Assembly (NCBI GenBank): GCA_965153355.1
Contig: OZ231128.1
Location: forward strand, 14,384,001-14,448,000
Direction of reading: 5' to 3'
Length of the DNA: 64,000 bases
Source of the DNA: Flaccisagitta enflata
Taxonomy: Eukaryota > Chaetognatha > Sagittoidea > Aphragmophora
The notes beneath the pieces were generated by a model. It made no database searches. It saw only the letters and a list, made by a program, of their open reading frames with translations, and was not told the DNA's origin. Position 1 is the stretch's first letter, and each line of letters starts with the position of its first letter. Position numbers and translations under genes: made by a program. Of this stretch, positions 11,561 to 22,763 are shown piece after piece.

Positions 11561-11639
11561 GAAAGAAAAACACTCCTGGCTGGGGTTCCAAAATGGATAA
11601 AAGCGGAGATACCGACTTCTAATAAATAGTCGCAGAGGC

Positions 11640-12255
11640 ATTAGACGGTCCGCGGTGCCCGTTGCCCACTTATGTGAGTGGATGTTGGTGTGAAGTGGTT
11701 AGAGGGGGAGCGGATCAAAGGAGCCAATGACCTATACCTTAACTATATTGCGCTGGCATAATTTGTTGAAATTTGGTTAAAAGGGTAAGTCAGTTGCCGT
11801 TATCTATTTGGTAAGAACTAAAGTTTTGGGTTAGACACAGAATGGATTTTGCTAAGTTAGTTTTGCTAGATGGAAAACTAGGAGTGATGCGCGTAGTAAC
11901 TAGTCAGTGAGGGCTCATAAGGCCCTCTTCCATTTATTTTAGTTGGGGTATAATGAGAGATATTGTTCCACCTGTTATACTTAGTGAGTTTCTGGGATTA
12001 AAGCCTCAAAAAGGCTGGGAATTGAGCCTTGAGGCTGGGATTTGAGCCTCAATGCTGGGATTTGGGCCTCAAGGCTGGAATTTGGGTCTCAAGGTTGGGA
12101 TTTGGGCCTCAAACCAGGGGGGTGGGACAGAAGGATGGATGGAGAAAGAGAAATTACTGCATATGTGAAAGCATAAGTCATCGGCCCCTTTGGGGCCGCT
12201 GCCCAAAAAGGCTTTTGCATTTGCTCTTACCCATATGTATGGTTAGTTTATTCCT
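11640..12255. mobile_element. Family D element with inserted family E
   Basis: The left arm (about 11640-11745) contains GGTGCCCGTTGCCC and GGAGCCAATGACCTAT. The right arm (about 12175-12225) contains AAGTCATCGGCCCC and GGGGCCGCTGCCC. Between them lies a minisatellite of about 20 bp on a GGCTGGGATTTGAGCCTCA theme (12006-12115). A family E block (GGGTATAATGAGAGATATTG) occupies about 11868-11990. No protein is encoded. Confidence 0.65.
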
Positions 12256-12310
12256 CACTGCCCCTGCCCACCAGCACGCGACTTGGGTAGCCATGATTCT
12301 GGCCTTATTC
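12256..12310 (-). mobile_element. Family A 5' fragment
   Basis: CACTGCCCCTGCCCACCAGC, then CGCGACTTGGGTAGCC and CTGGCCTTATTC, correspond to the 5' end of family A in reverse. Confidence 0.6.
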
Positions 12311-12379
12311 TCCTTTTACGATACTTGGATCAGCAGCGTCCAGGGTTTTTTCCCGTTTGTATTGTTTGGATGAATTAGT

Positions 12380-12575
12380 TCATTTTCAGTAGACTGAATC
12401 GAAAGAAGTCTCGCTCATTCAGAGCAAAAACCGCTAATTTTTTTAAAATCACTCATATGAATGACATTCATTTGGGCCCCTTTTCTCATTTCTCAAAATA
12501 TCGCCATTAAGAATTCTGGCTCATTTCAGCCAACTAGCTCATTTTACGCAAACTAGCTCATTTTGAGCAAGATTC
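12380..12575. repeat. Degenerate GCTCATTT minisatellite
   Basis: GCTCATTT recurs roughly every 19 bases with an AACTA-type spacer. Similar patches occur at 13115-13265, 14320-14390 and 14590-14690, always beside family A pieces. Confidence 0.5.
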
Positions 12576-12692
12576 TCCTTTTTGGGTAGTTTTATTTTTA
12601 AATCAGTTAAAAAATCCGGATCCAATTAGGTTGCTCTTTGGGAAAATTCGCTGAATTTTTGAAATCATATATTTTTACTTAAACTCAATTTT

Positions 12693-12875
12693 AGTCGCTG
12701 GCTAAGCGACTCTGTAAGAGACAGCGTCTTTATGAAGGAAGGTCTGAACCTGTTTAACGCCAAATTTTGGATTACTGAAATACTTATTTCTGAGCATTAC
12801 ATCCCTGCCTGACCACATTACAACCCCGTCCATCCGCTTACTGTCCCTGCCCACCCGCATCACTACTCCTTGTTT
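12693..12875 (-). mobile_element. Family A variant, head-to-head partner 1
   Basis: It starts with AGTCGCTGGCTAAGCGACT, a hairpin variant, and ends CACTACTCCTTGTTT. The (CCGT)n array is absent. It meets the next copy at a perfect palindrome, CCTTGTTTAAACAAGG. Confidence 0.65.
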
Positions 12876-13042
12876 AAACAAGGCCGGATACACGGCCACC
12901 AGTTGCCCACGGGTGGATGAGCACGAGCGGAAATGCGAGTTTCCTCACTTTTCGACTCGTGTCCACGGACCGACCGACCAACGGACGGACGGACGGACAG
13001 ACGGACAAAAGCCCCTCTTATATAAGTTGCGTGTCCGCAACT
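12876..13042 (+). mobile_element. Family A element, head-to-head partner 2
   Basis: AAACAAGGCCGGATACACGG leads to a short (ACGG)n array and the end TTGCGTGTCCGCAACT, a hairpin variant with the loop GTCC. Confidence 0.75.
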
Positions 13043-13265
13043 AAAAAGGCAAATTGTTTAAAAAAGGCAAATTGGATTTTTTTTTCTTTTGCAAACCCGC
13101 GGCTCGTCTTCAGCAAAGCTGCTCATTTTATGTAAGGTTGCTCATTTCGAACAGAGTGGCTCATTTAAGAGTAAACTCGCTCTTTCTAGGCATAGGCTCA
13201 CTTAAAAAGGAGCGAACTTACTTATCATTTATTAGACTTGCTCTCCCGTATCGAGCCAGCTATTT

Positions 13266-13372
13266 TCAGATGCGTCCTCGCATCTCTATAAGAGGGTCTG
13301 TCCCTTGGTAGGTCTGAATGTCTGAATGTCTGAATGTCTGAATGTCTGAATGTCTGAATGTCCGTCTGTCTA
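13266..13372. repeat. Dispersed repeat plus 8-bp TGAATGTC array
   Basis: About 13266-13316 (GCGTCCTCGCATCTCTATAA, then GAGGGTCTGTCC) is repeated in reverse at about 22650-22705. It is followed by six direct units of TGAATGTC. Confidence 0.7.
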
Positions 13373-13409
13373 GAACGCGAAAATTTTAAAATGCGATTTT
13401 TAAGGTTTT

Positions 13410-13900
13410 CTCTTTATTTCTCTTCATGTCTCTTCTTGTCTCTTATCTATATTTCTATATCTCTTTCATATCTTTTTCTCTCTTGTCTCCTATATGTCTC
13501 TTATGTCTCCTATATGTCTCTTATATCTGTTATGTCTCTTATATCTGTTATGTCTCTTATTTCTCTGTATCTCTTTGTGTCTCTTGTGTCTCCTATATGT
13601 CTCCTATATGTCTCCTGTATGTCTCTTATGTCTCCTATATGTCTCATCTGTCTCCTTTGTCTCTTATGTCTCTTATATCTCTTATATCTCGTATCTCTTA
13701 TATCTCTTATATCTCTTATGTCTCTTATATCTCTTAGGTCTCTTATGTCTCTTATGTCTCGTATGTCTCTTCATGTCTCTTCATGTCTCCATATGTCTCT
13801 TACGTCTCCTTATGTTTCCTCATGTCTCTACATGTCTCTCCATATCTCTTCATGTCTCTGCATATCTCTCCATGTCTCTCCCAGTCCCTTCATGTCTCTT
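13410..13900. repeat. ATGTCTCTT-type tandem array
   Basis: This is a long array of 9-13-bp variants of TATGTCTCTT and TATATCTCTT. All three forward frames stay open because T/C-rich repeats make few stops, so the translations are not counted as genes. Confidence 0.85.
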
Positions 13901-13904
13901 CATG

Positions 13905-14142
13905 AGGATGAGGCGTGGGGAGGCGTAGGGGGTGTGGGGAGGCGTGGGGGGGAGGGGTTCGGAGGCGTGGGGGGAGGCGTGGGGAGGTGAGGGGGAGGGG
14001 AGGGGGGTGGGGGAGAGGGGTGGGGACGGGAGGAGAGGGGGGAGGGGTGGGGAGGCGTGGGGGGGAGGGGTGGGGAGGAGAGCGTGGGGGGGAGGGTGGA
14101 AGGGGGGAGGCGTGGGGGGGAGGGGAGGAGGGAAGAGAGGAA
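13905..14142. repeat. G-rich minisatellite
   Basis: GGAGGCGTGGGG and GGGGAGGGGTGGGG variants alternate for about 240 bases. The many G runs of three or more could form G-quadruplexes. The switch from the pyrimidine array just upstream to this purine array is abrupt, at about 13905. Confidence 0.9.
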
Positions 14143-14390
14143 TCAGTTTATGTTTTTCTCTTCATTTCTGAATCTTTATATTTTCATACTATCATATCTT
14201 TATATCTTTATATCTTAATAATTTGTATGAAAATATCTTACATCTAAAGAGGACGGACATCTATTGGACATCTCTTGGCCTCGTTTTTTTTCGGGGGAAA
14301 ATTTATCAACTTTTGAGACTTCGCATATCTTGGAGCTAACTCGTTCATTTTTGAGCCAACTTGCTCAATTTCGCTCTAAATGCATTTTTC

Positions 14391-14590
14391 GTTGCGGACA
14401 CGCAACTCTATAAGAGGCTTTGTCCGTCCGTCGGTCGGTACATTGGTCCTTGGACACGAGTAGAAAAGAGCAAAAATGAGCGTTTTAGATGTTTTTTTTT
14501 GTGTATGTAAGGGGGGCATGGGGTATAGATGGGGGAAGGATGCCCCTGCCCACCCGCCCGCAACGATATTGTGACCCCGCATCACTTGTT
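14391..14590 (-). mobile_element. Family A variant, reverse
   Basis: GTTGCGGACACGCAACT is followed by CCGTCCGTCGGTCGG, CTGCCCACCCGCCCGCAAC and the variant end GACCCCGCATCACTTGTT. The copies near 32975 and 40745 share this alternative 5' end. Confidence 0.7.
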
Positions 14591-15248
14591 CTCAATGCTA
14601 ACTCCCTCCATTTCGGGCGAACTCACTCAAAAAGGACTAAATCCACTCCCTGAGGCATACCTGCTCATTACGCTGAGGAGAGCACACGTTTTTTCATGCG
14701 GGTACTGAAAGGAGGGCCATATTTTTTTTGTTTTGATTTAGAGAAATTTTGAAATTTAACGAGATCTATTGACCAAGACACTAGAGACACGTAGCAGATA
14801 ATCACGCGGAGATCTAGAATCTTTTTTTCTTTCTGTTAAGAAATGTAAACAGTTTTTTTTTCTGGAAGAAAAAGGGAACACAAGCAATCAAAATCTTAAG
14901 AAAATATATGCGGATCACAGCCAAAAAGACGGGGGAGGGGTTTAACGCATAAAGGGATATTTGGAGTTTTAAATCAAAGATCGTCTTCACATCATTCAGA
15001 GTTCCCCATCAACGGAAGTGGGCGGTAGCGGGCTAAGTTCAAGGAGCATGACTCCATTTTCGCGTTGTAAAGTGACCGACAGTCGCTCAAAAAAGTAGCT
15101 CAAAAAAGTAGAATCTAATAGGTTAAATACACTTTTTTTGTATAAGAGACAACTTTTTTGAAATCAGCCTGGGTGTTCTTAAATCTTTAACCAATTTCAG
15201 CCTGAAATTCTCTTAAAGTGTTCTTAATTTCTTCGACGTTTACAAACA
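14591..15248. other. Uncharacterised sequence
   Basis: After GCTCATT-type remnants up to about 14690 I recognise nothing. There is no splice-bounded coding block. Confidence 0.35.
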
Positions 15249-15626
15249 CAGTCAATGGACAAAACGAGGAGAGTAGATTTTGCGGATCACTATGATGCTT
15301 AGGCGTAGTTTATTTTAAAATATAGGCTTGTAATTACCTCAAAGAAAATGACTGAGGACTGAAAGAAACTAATGCAAAAATGATTACTACAGGTAGTAAT
15401 CGTTCTTCCATTAGTTTCACTCAGTCCTTGAAAATTTTCTATGAGGTAATTACAAATCTACATTTTGAACGATTACTACAGGTGTTAATTGTTCTTGCGT
15501 TAGTTTCACTGAGTCCTTGTAAGTTTTCTATGAGGTAATCAAAAACCTACATTTTAAAATCAACTACGCCTAAGCATCATATTGGTGATCAGCAAAATCT
15601 ACTTTCCTCGTTTTGTCCATAGACAA
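15249..15626. mobile_element. TIR MITE, copy 1
   Basis: The ends are inverted repeats: CAGTCAATGGACAAAACGAG on the left and the complement of TTGTCTATGGACAAAAC on the right. The stem extends through GATGCTTAGGCGTAGTT. Internal units around GATTACTACAGGTAGTAAT are themselves palindromic. The two bases flanking each end are CA. Copy 2 at 54241 has TA there, so a two-base target (TA type, as in Tc1/mariner) is likely. No transposase is encoded. Confidence 0.8.
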
Positions 15627-15736
15627 CATGTAAACTGTATAAAAATACCATATTTATACCAATTGTATCTTAAACTTGATCATTATCGTGGGTTTTTTTA
15701 TATAATGCCTGATTTCAAAGGCAAATTAAATAGTCG

Positions 15737-16303
15737 CAAAAGGGTAAGATGGTCAACGGTACCCATTGCCCCCATGTGAGTTTATGTGGATGTGTGGTGG
15801 TAAGAGGGGCAGCGGCCCCGAAGGGGCCGATGACCTATGCTTAGCAAGTTTGGAGCTTCAAGGCTGGGATTTGAGCCTTAAGGCTGGGATTTGAGCCTGA
15901 AGGCTGGAATTTGCCCCTTGAGGCTGGGATTTGAACCTTGAGGTTGGGATTGGAGCCTTGAGGCTGGGAATAGAGCCTTCAGGCTGCGATTTGAGCCTTG
16001 AGGCAGGCATTTGAGCATCCAAGCTGGGATTCAAGCGTCCAGGCTGGGATTTGAGCTACAAGACTGGGATTTGAGCCTCAAAGCTGGCATTTGAGCATCA
16101 AGGCTGGGATTTGAGCCTCAAGGCTGGGATTTGAGCTTCAAGGCTGGGATTTAGGCCTCACGGCTGGGACGTTTGACATCAAGGCTTGGAGTTGAGCCTA
16201 GAGGCTGGGATTTGAGCTTGGAGGCTAGGATTTGGGCACCTCGAAGGGGGTGGACGGACAGAGAAGAAGGAGAAGAAATTTCTCCATCGTGAAAGCATAA
16301 GTC
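15737..16303 (+). mobile_element. Family D element with 20-bp minisatellite
   Basis: The left arm contains GGTCAACGGTACCCATTGCC and the hairpin GCAGCGGCCCCGAAGGGGCC. It is followed by about 20 units of a GGCTGGGATTTGAGCCT-like repeat (about 15848-16235). The right arm seen in other copies is missing here. Confidence 0.75.
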
Positions 16304-16487
16304 ACAGTGCAAACGAAGACGAAATTTGCTCGGTCAAAGGGCGATGAAAATAAAGTTTGCCTTATTATGAATTTTTTTTTTACCATCTAGTAGAATAACA
16401 TTAGGAGTGTTAGAAAGTAAAAAATCAATGCAAAATCTTGCTTTGTTTGGGAGCTACATTCAAAAATGTAAATTAGAAAGATTATCA
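16304..16487. repeat. Fragment related to the 56213 element
   Basis: ATAAGTCACAGTGCAAACGA followed by AGACGAAATT matches the terminal repeat of the element at 56213-56822. A weak complement may lie at about 17490-17516, which would make 16304-17516 a longer diverged relative. Confidence 0.45.
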
Positions 16488-16839
16488 ACAAGACCAACAC
16501 CTATAAGTTGCGTGCAGGACTTAAATCACTTCAAATGACTTAAATTGACTTCTAAAAACTCAAGATGACCTAAGAAGACTTAAAATGACAAAAAATGACT
16601 TAAAAAGATATTAAATGACTTAATTGACCAAATTAACTCAACTTAATATGACTCAATATGACTTAAGATGACTTACAATGACTCAGAATGACTTTTAATA
16701 ACTCATTATGACATTTGGGAAGGAACTGTGACCCCAAAAAGCTTTAAGACGCTGAAAAAGTAAAAGGGGGACTGACCGACCAACCGACCAACCAACCGAC
16801 CGACAAAGCACGGGATGCAGAGTCGCGTAGCACGCGACT
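16488..16839 (+). mobile_element. Family B element
   Basis: It shares the family A 3' end (GAGTCGCGTAGCACGCGACT). Its 5' end differs: ACAAGACCAACACCTATAAG, then TTGCGTGCAGGAC. The interior is a degenerate ten-base array on a GACTTAAAAT theme (about 16515-16720), with a short ACCGACCAACC stretch instead of pure (ACGG)n. Confidence 0.8.
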
Positions 16840-17597
16840 AAAAAGAGGCTAACTTAATTTGAATAAAGAAGAGTTTTTGTTAGCTATAATTCAGATAAGT
16901 ATATTAATGGAATAAAATCAGCTTTTAGAACAAAGAATTTGTATTTTGATGTATTTTCAAGCTAAAAATAACTTATTTTAATAAATTTCACGATTTTTTT
17001 TATAAATTTCAGTTATAGAAGTGTAAATAAAGATGAATTTTGAACTGTTGTGTTCAGCCTAACATAAAGCTGTTAAAACAAATTAGTTCAAATGCAAAAA
17101 TTTTTTCATTTGTTCATACATAATGCCTAAAATAATTGCATATCTAATATTTCTTGATTTATTCAAATCATCAATCTTTTTTTTTCTGTTTGGACTGAGT
17201 GTGTCACTGTTTAAAAAGTTTGATACAAGTAACTATAATCTTTTGTTTCAATGCCACCAAAAGTAGATTTCATAACCCTTTTTTTCATATTTTTATTACT
17301 ATGCAAATTCTATACCCCAAAGAATTCAGTTCATTTTATTATGTTACTCTATTTTTGGCCTAAAACCTTTTTTCTAAAATTCTTCCCAGTTTTTTTTAGA
17401 TATGATTTATTCTATTCAAGGTTATTAGTAATTGCAATAAAATATTATATTTTTTTTATGATTATTGAAAAAAAAACTGTGTTATAGAAAATTTTGCCTT
17501 CACGCGCATTGCGTCATGTCTGACATGAGCCTGAGCCAGAAATACACTTACCCGACATGCACATGATCAACACAGAATTGCAACTAGCAGAAGAAAT
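16840..17597. other. AT-rich sequence, no feature recognised
   Basis: It is extremely T/A-rich. The open frame at about 17251-17487 (F, L and Y rich) reflects base composition, not a recognisable protein. Confidence 0.4.
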
Positions 17598-19157
17598 GAG
17601 GTCGGAAACACGGCTACCCCAGTTGACGGTATGTTTTCCCCCTCATGTGCTCAAAACCCATGTACCCGATCGTTTTTGATTACCTTTATAACATTACTAC
17701 CTAGAACTAAAGAGTTTGGGATGTACAGTCCATTTTAGGGACCGCGAGTTCCATTTATTTATCACCACACCAAGGTGGTTGTGGTGAAAACGTTGAAATT
17801 TGGTCACTTTGGGCTCAAAATCGGGCCACTTTGGTTTGGAAATTTGACCCAAAATCTGTGAGATTATGAAACTAGAGCTCAAGAGCTAACCAGTGGCGCA
17901 ATCCGCATGTTGCCACCATTTTTGTTGAAGATTTGAGAGCTTTCAAAGATGGAAGGGTATGAGGGTTTTTACAGTTGAATTTGGTGGTAATTTTGACATT
18001 TTTACATGTTGTTACATCTCCACTTTGGATAGACAAATCTGGATGAAATTGGTGACCAAATTGAAGAGTTTTTGATGCTCTAACTGAATCTGGTAAAATT
18101 TTTGATCAATATGACCCTCAAAATTTTTGGGAGACTCTAGAAGCAGGTGCTAAAAAGTGATTTTTTTTGCCATTTTGGCTACTTTGGTCAAAAAATTTGG
18201 GCACTTCCGAGATAGAAAATGACAAAAAATCAGTGGGCAAATTAAACTACTGTTCAAGATCTAACAAATGGTGCAATCGGCATGTCGATATGTTGAAGCA
18301 TATAGATTTGGCAGAGCTTTTAGGCTCATAATGACCAAAAAATGTCATTTTATTATACCCACTGATCTTTGCTTTGCCAAATTTATATGCTTTAACTTAT
18401 TGACATACCAATTACCATTGGTTAGATCTTGAACAGTAGTTTAATTTGCCACCTATTTTCATTTCTATCTCAGAAAGTGCTAAATTTTGTTAAAAAGCAG
18501 CAAAATAGCAACATCACTTTGTGCATATAACAAATGCTCCCAAGCTGGGGAATACATCAGTCAAGAGTTTGCAGATTCCGCTCTAGTATCAAAACTCTTC
18601 TTAGTCTGTTCATCCAATTTATTATCAAGCGAATATATCAAATTGTAAAATGTCAAAATGAGTACCAAATTCGAGATTGTAAACAACCTCATGCCTTTAA
18701 AATAACGAAAACTCTCAGTGTAACAAAAATGATAACAACATGCGGATTGCACGCTGGTGGCTCGAATGCAGTTCATAATCTCACGAATTTTGAATCAATA
18801 AGCCAAGTGGCCAATTTCTCTAACCCCAAAGTATTAAATGTAAATAGAACTCACTTGGTCCCAGCAAATGGATAAAATCTGAAATCTCTTGAATGATCTA
18901 GGTAATAATATTATAAAAATAATCAAAAACGATCGGGTACATAGGTTTTGAGCACATGAGGGGGAAAACATACCGTCAACTACCCCAGTCACATGTGGGA
19001 GGGCGGGGCTAGTGAAAGAAAAGGTCACTAGGGCATTTAGGCAGGAGCAGTGAGCTCAAAATCTAAAAAACGCCAAAAAAGTCAAAAGGGGACTGACCAG
19101 TGACAAACCAACCAACGGATGGACATAGCGGGGTGTAGGGTCACAGAGCATGTGACT
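17598..19157 (+). mobile_element. Family A element split by an insertion
   Basis: The left piece (about 17598-17622) is the family A 5' end, GGAAACACGGCTACCCCAG. The right piece (18980-19157) resumes at CTACCCCAGTCACATGTGGG. It continues through GGGCAGGAGCAGTGAGCTC and a worn ACGG stretch to GTGTAGGGTCACAGAGCATGTGACT. The insertion is the fold-back element listed next. Confidence 0.8.
17623..18979. mobile_element. 1,357-bp fold-back element with 9-bp TSD
   Basis: The ends are TTGACGGTATGTTTTCC and its exact complement, extending through CCCTCATGTGCTCAAAACC to form long terminal inverted repeats of about 80 bp. CTACCCCAG is duplicated perfectly on each side (17614-17622 and 18980-18988). Inside, about 18188-18300 pairs with 18370-18485, and 17893-17920 pairs with 18738-18765. 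No transposase was found. A 9-bp duplication with long arms is typical of Mutator-like or Foldback elements. Confidence 0.88.
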
Positions 19158-19353
19158 GGAAATCTTTAAGAGTGATCTATGGCTAAACTGACATTTATCA
19201 AAAATGCGTTACCAATAGACAAATGGATGGACCTGCAGGCCAAAATAAAAAATGTGCGCTCAACTGGAAGATAAAAGTACAGAAAATTAAGCTAGATATT
19301 TGCCCACAAGCTTGAGACATCTCATTCATTGTTCATTGTATTTAAAATCCTAT
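19158..19353. other. Uncharacterised spacer
   Basis: No feature seen. Confidence 0.3.
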
Positions 19354-19498
<145 letters not shown>

Positions 19499-21596
19499 AC
19501 TCTTCCCCACGTCTTCTCATCGTTCTTGTCCGAATAGTCCGGGAGCTTAACGGCAGATTGGTTTGAAAATTTTAAAAACAATGATTTGATTGATGAAAAT
19601 GCTAATTTTGGCCACATAGCCGATTTTTCACCTGTTTTTGGTCTATCATGGCCCCGGTGTCAATGTCCAAAATTTATTTATCCTAGTTCTGACTGGAAAT
19701 AGTGAGATTTACAAAGAAATTCCACCTATGAGCTTTAATTTTGACTTTTCTAGGCCATTTTAGCCTGTTTGGGCAGCGGCCCTGAAGGGGCTGATGACCA
19801 GCTGGGTCGGTCTTGTTTTTAATATGATAAACATTTTCCCTTTATTTATTTCTCTCTCAATATCATATTGCATGTCTAACCTCTCTAATTGTATTGTTTC
19901 TCACGTCTACGCATCAATTATTCATACATTTTGGCCTTGTTGACTGACCTGGTCCAGTTGGGTCTGACCTAGTCCTCCGTTTCAGTGACTTGACTTTTCG
20001 TGCGACTTCCATCATTGATAAGCTTTACTTTACTGATTCGCGTATTCTGCATTCGAATTTCTGTGATTTGGTTTATTCGACTTGAACGTGGGCGTAGCCC
20101 TGAACTTCCATCGAATTATCGCAGTTATTTGTAGTTAAACACATCGACAGAAAATGACTGTTTTTTTATATCAAGTCAAACGTCATGTGGCGTATTTATT
20201 AATAGACGTTTAAAAGGCTGGTGGATGACTCGTAAAACACGGCACTGCGCACAAATTGACAAATGTCTTGATTCTTGGCTGACACCGGATGGGTTCAATT
20301 GTTGGTTGATGCGAATGTTAATTAATATATGATAGTCGAGTTCAATGTTCGATACGGAATAACCAACGACTGATGCGTCGCAGAGTTGCTATGTATGCTT
20401 TGTGTAATTCTTGCCGTTGAAAAGGCAGACACGGTCTTGTATCAAAAGATGTGGCGCGGCGTTTTTGATATACATATATTGAATTAAACAATCGATACAC
20501 GAGTTTTTAGAGGTTTGTCTGTTCATCAATCTGTCTTGCCATCGATCACACACGATCGGCGCCAATTTCATTCCACGTAAAGACACAGTCAGGACGCGTC
20601 GTTGCCCGGTCGGGCTTGTGTGATGACGCGCTGATATTTGCGACGCGCTGATATTCGCGACGCAGAAGAGGCGTTACGTTGGTGACTTGATTTGATGTAT
20701 AACAATTCGCAATTACGGAAGATCTAGAGAAAAAAATCAGGCGACCTGATAGAAAATTTAGTTATTGGCGAATGACTGGACAGCTCAAAATCCAAGACTA
20801 ATCATTGTTAATGAACCATATCATGAAACATGTCAACCTTATACATGTACGAAATTTCAACCCCGTGATGACGGATGTCATGAGAACAAGAATTTTTGGC
20901 TGTTATATGTGAATTTCTGTTAAAGCCAATCGGAAGTAAAGAATTGACGTAGATGGACAAAAATTTCATAACTATTAAAGGTGACTTTACGTTATTCTTG
21001 GACCCTACATGGCGGGGTGTAACAGAGCGTATAGGGAGTTAAAAAAAAAACCATAGTGACAATTCATACAGCTGAAAACACAAGGTTTTTCTTTTTTTCA
21101 TGTAGAATATTTTCCAGTATGGATACAGGACCAGGAAATTCAAGGCACTGTTAAAAACTGATTTACTCAGATTTTATTTATGATTCTATCAAAATCGTTT
21201 CACCAAGTTGTCTGGAACTAAATGTGTTAACCAGAGATATTAATCACTTATCTAAAACGCTATTCTGATGGCCATTCCAAAGTTAAAACTATGTACAATT
21301 TTTTTTCGAACACCCGTTATTACATGCACAAACATCTTGAAAAGATCCTTCAAAAAATCATGAAATACATAAAAGAAAGGAAGTTTACGTAAGAAAAGGA
21401 TGTAGTTCGTGACGTCATTCATCGCTATCTTTACACCGCACCGACGATAAGCAATGTATCCAGTTTTTTTTCTTCATTTTTTTCCATCGATCAATCAATT
21501 TAAAATTTTCTCCGGGTATGGAAATTTCAATTAAAAGTTCGTCCCTCATTTTGTATAGTTCCTTCCCTATTTCTCTTTCTTTTATCAAATTAATGA
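19499..21596. other. Mostly unique sequence, function unknown
   Basis: A family D hairpin relic (GGGCAGCGGCCCTGAAGGGG) lies at about 19770-19795. From about 19900 to 20700 the sequence is GC-richer and has no repeat I recognise elsewhere in the window. It includes two copies of GCGACGCGCTGATATT-like sequence at about 20625-20665. It could hold regulatory or first-exon sequence, but I see no supported exon. Confidence 0.35.
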
Positions 21597-21656
21597 TTTT
21601 TTTCCTTTTTTTTTTTTCGTTTTCCTTCATTTGTTCCGCTCCTTTTGTTTTTTTTT

Positions 21657-21696
<40 letters not shown>

Positions 21697-21979
21697 TTTT
21701 TTCTTTCTTTCTTTCTTTCTTGCTTTCTTTCTTTCTCTCTTTCTTTTTACTTTTCCTTTTCTTCCAATTCTATTTATTTTTCTTCTTCCTCTTTTTCTTT
21801 TTCTTTTTCTTTTTCTTTTTCTTTTTCTTTTTCTTTTTCTTTTTCTTTTTTTTTCTTCTTCTTCTTCTTTTTCTTTTTCTTTTTCTTTTTCTTCTTCTTC
21901 TTCTTCTTCTTCTTCTTCTTCTTCTTCTTCTTCTTTTTCTTTTTCTTCTTCTTCTTCTTCTTCTTCTTCTTCTTCTTCT

Positions 21980-22014
<35 letters not shown>

Positions 22015-22020
22015 TCTTTG
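21597..22020. repeat. Long polypyrimidine tract
   Basis: TTTC, CTTTTT and CTT repeats run in succession for about 420 bases with almost no purines on the plus strand. Long open frames in this tract on both strands are artefacts of the repeat. The tract could adopt triplex (H-DNA) structure. Confidence 0.92.
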
Positions 22021-22763
22021 TTTTTTAATTTCGCTCAACATCAATAAATACACCGCTGAAATATCCTCTCTAGACTTTTACGAGATTTCTTATCAAGGTA
22101 AAACTGTGACGGTTTCTTTAAAACAATTTAGCCTGACTGACTGTCTTTTTTGTTCAGTCTCCTAATTTTTTTGATAGCCTATCGTTATTCGAAGCTACAA
22201 AAGTCACGAGCTGAGTGATTGAAGAAGTAGTCAGAAGAAGCAATTCTAAATCACAAGAAAGATATCGTAATTGAGGAAATCAGAGAGAGGGTAGTAAGGA
22301 TCAAGGTCACAAACTTCAGATCAGTCTCAGTGCATGTTTCTCCCTCTTTCTCTCTCTCTTATGTCTTTCTTTCCTCTTTATTTCTTATATATCCAATTAT
22401 GAGGCCAAATGTATAAAAGACAATTAATTACTCAAATCCAGAATTTATCGATGATAAGTTATCCTCGGCTTTTGTACCCGGAAGCAAAGTCTTGGTTGAT
22501 TATCAAGGAAAAGAGATGTCCTACAGATGTCCTACAGATGTCCTACAGATGCGTTCTCTTTCGGTACAAGATGATATAACATATGGATAATGAAGTATTA
22601 AAAAAAAACCCTTAGAAATCGAGTCTAGAAAATTTTTGCATCACCCACGGACCTACCTACCGAGGGACTCACCCTCTTATAGAAATGCGAGGACGTATCT
22701 AAAAATGGAAGCCACTAACTATTAAGTCATAAACTAACCACAGTGATCGTTCTGTTCATGCAG
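22021..22763. other. Unique sequence with weak coding hints
   Basis: Two short frames look somewhat protein-like. One is at about 22062-22160 (LDFYEISYQGKTVTVSLKQ). The other is at about 22441-22560 (FVPGSKVLVDYQGKEMSYR), just before a triplicated TGTCCTACAGA unit. Neither has both splice sites I would trust. The dispersed repeat shared with 13266-13316 lies at about 22650-22705. Confidence 0.3.

Noticed and set aside
13358-13990. Open frames of 100-210 codons rich in Ser, Leu, Ile and Met
   Set aside because: They are translations of the ATGTCTCTT array; three overlapping forward frames are open at once.
17251-17487. 78-codon hydrophobic frame resembling membrane segments
   Set aside because: T-rich DNA yields Phe/Leu/Tyr by composition; no start context or homologue.
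18534-18875. 113-codon open frame
   Set aside because: It lies in the arm of the 17623-18979 fold-back element and shows no motif.
21415-22165. Open frames of 127-215 codons made of Phe/Ser or Glu/Lys/Arg runs
   Set aside because: They are translations of the polypyrimidine tract on both strands.
22441-22600. Possible exon with YQGK motif echoing 22062-22160
   Set aside because: The protein-like frame lacks a believable donor and ends in a triplicated 11-base unit; kept only as a hint.
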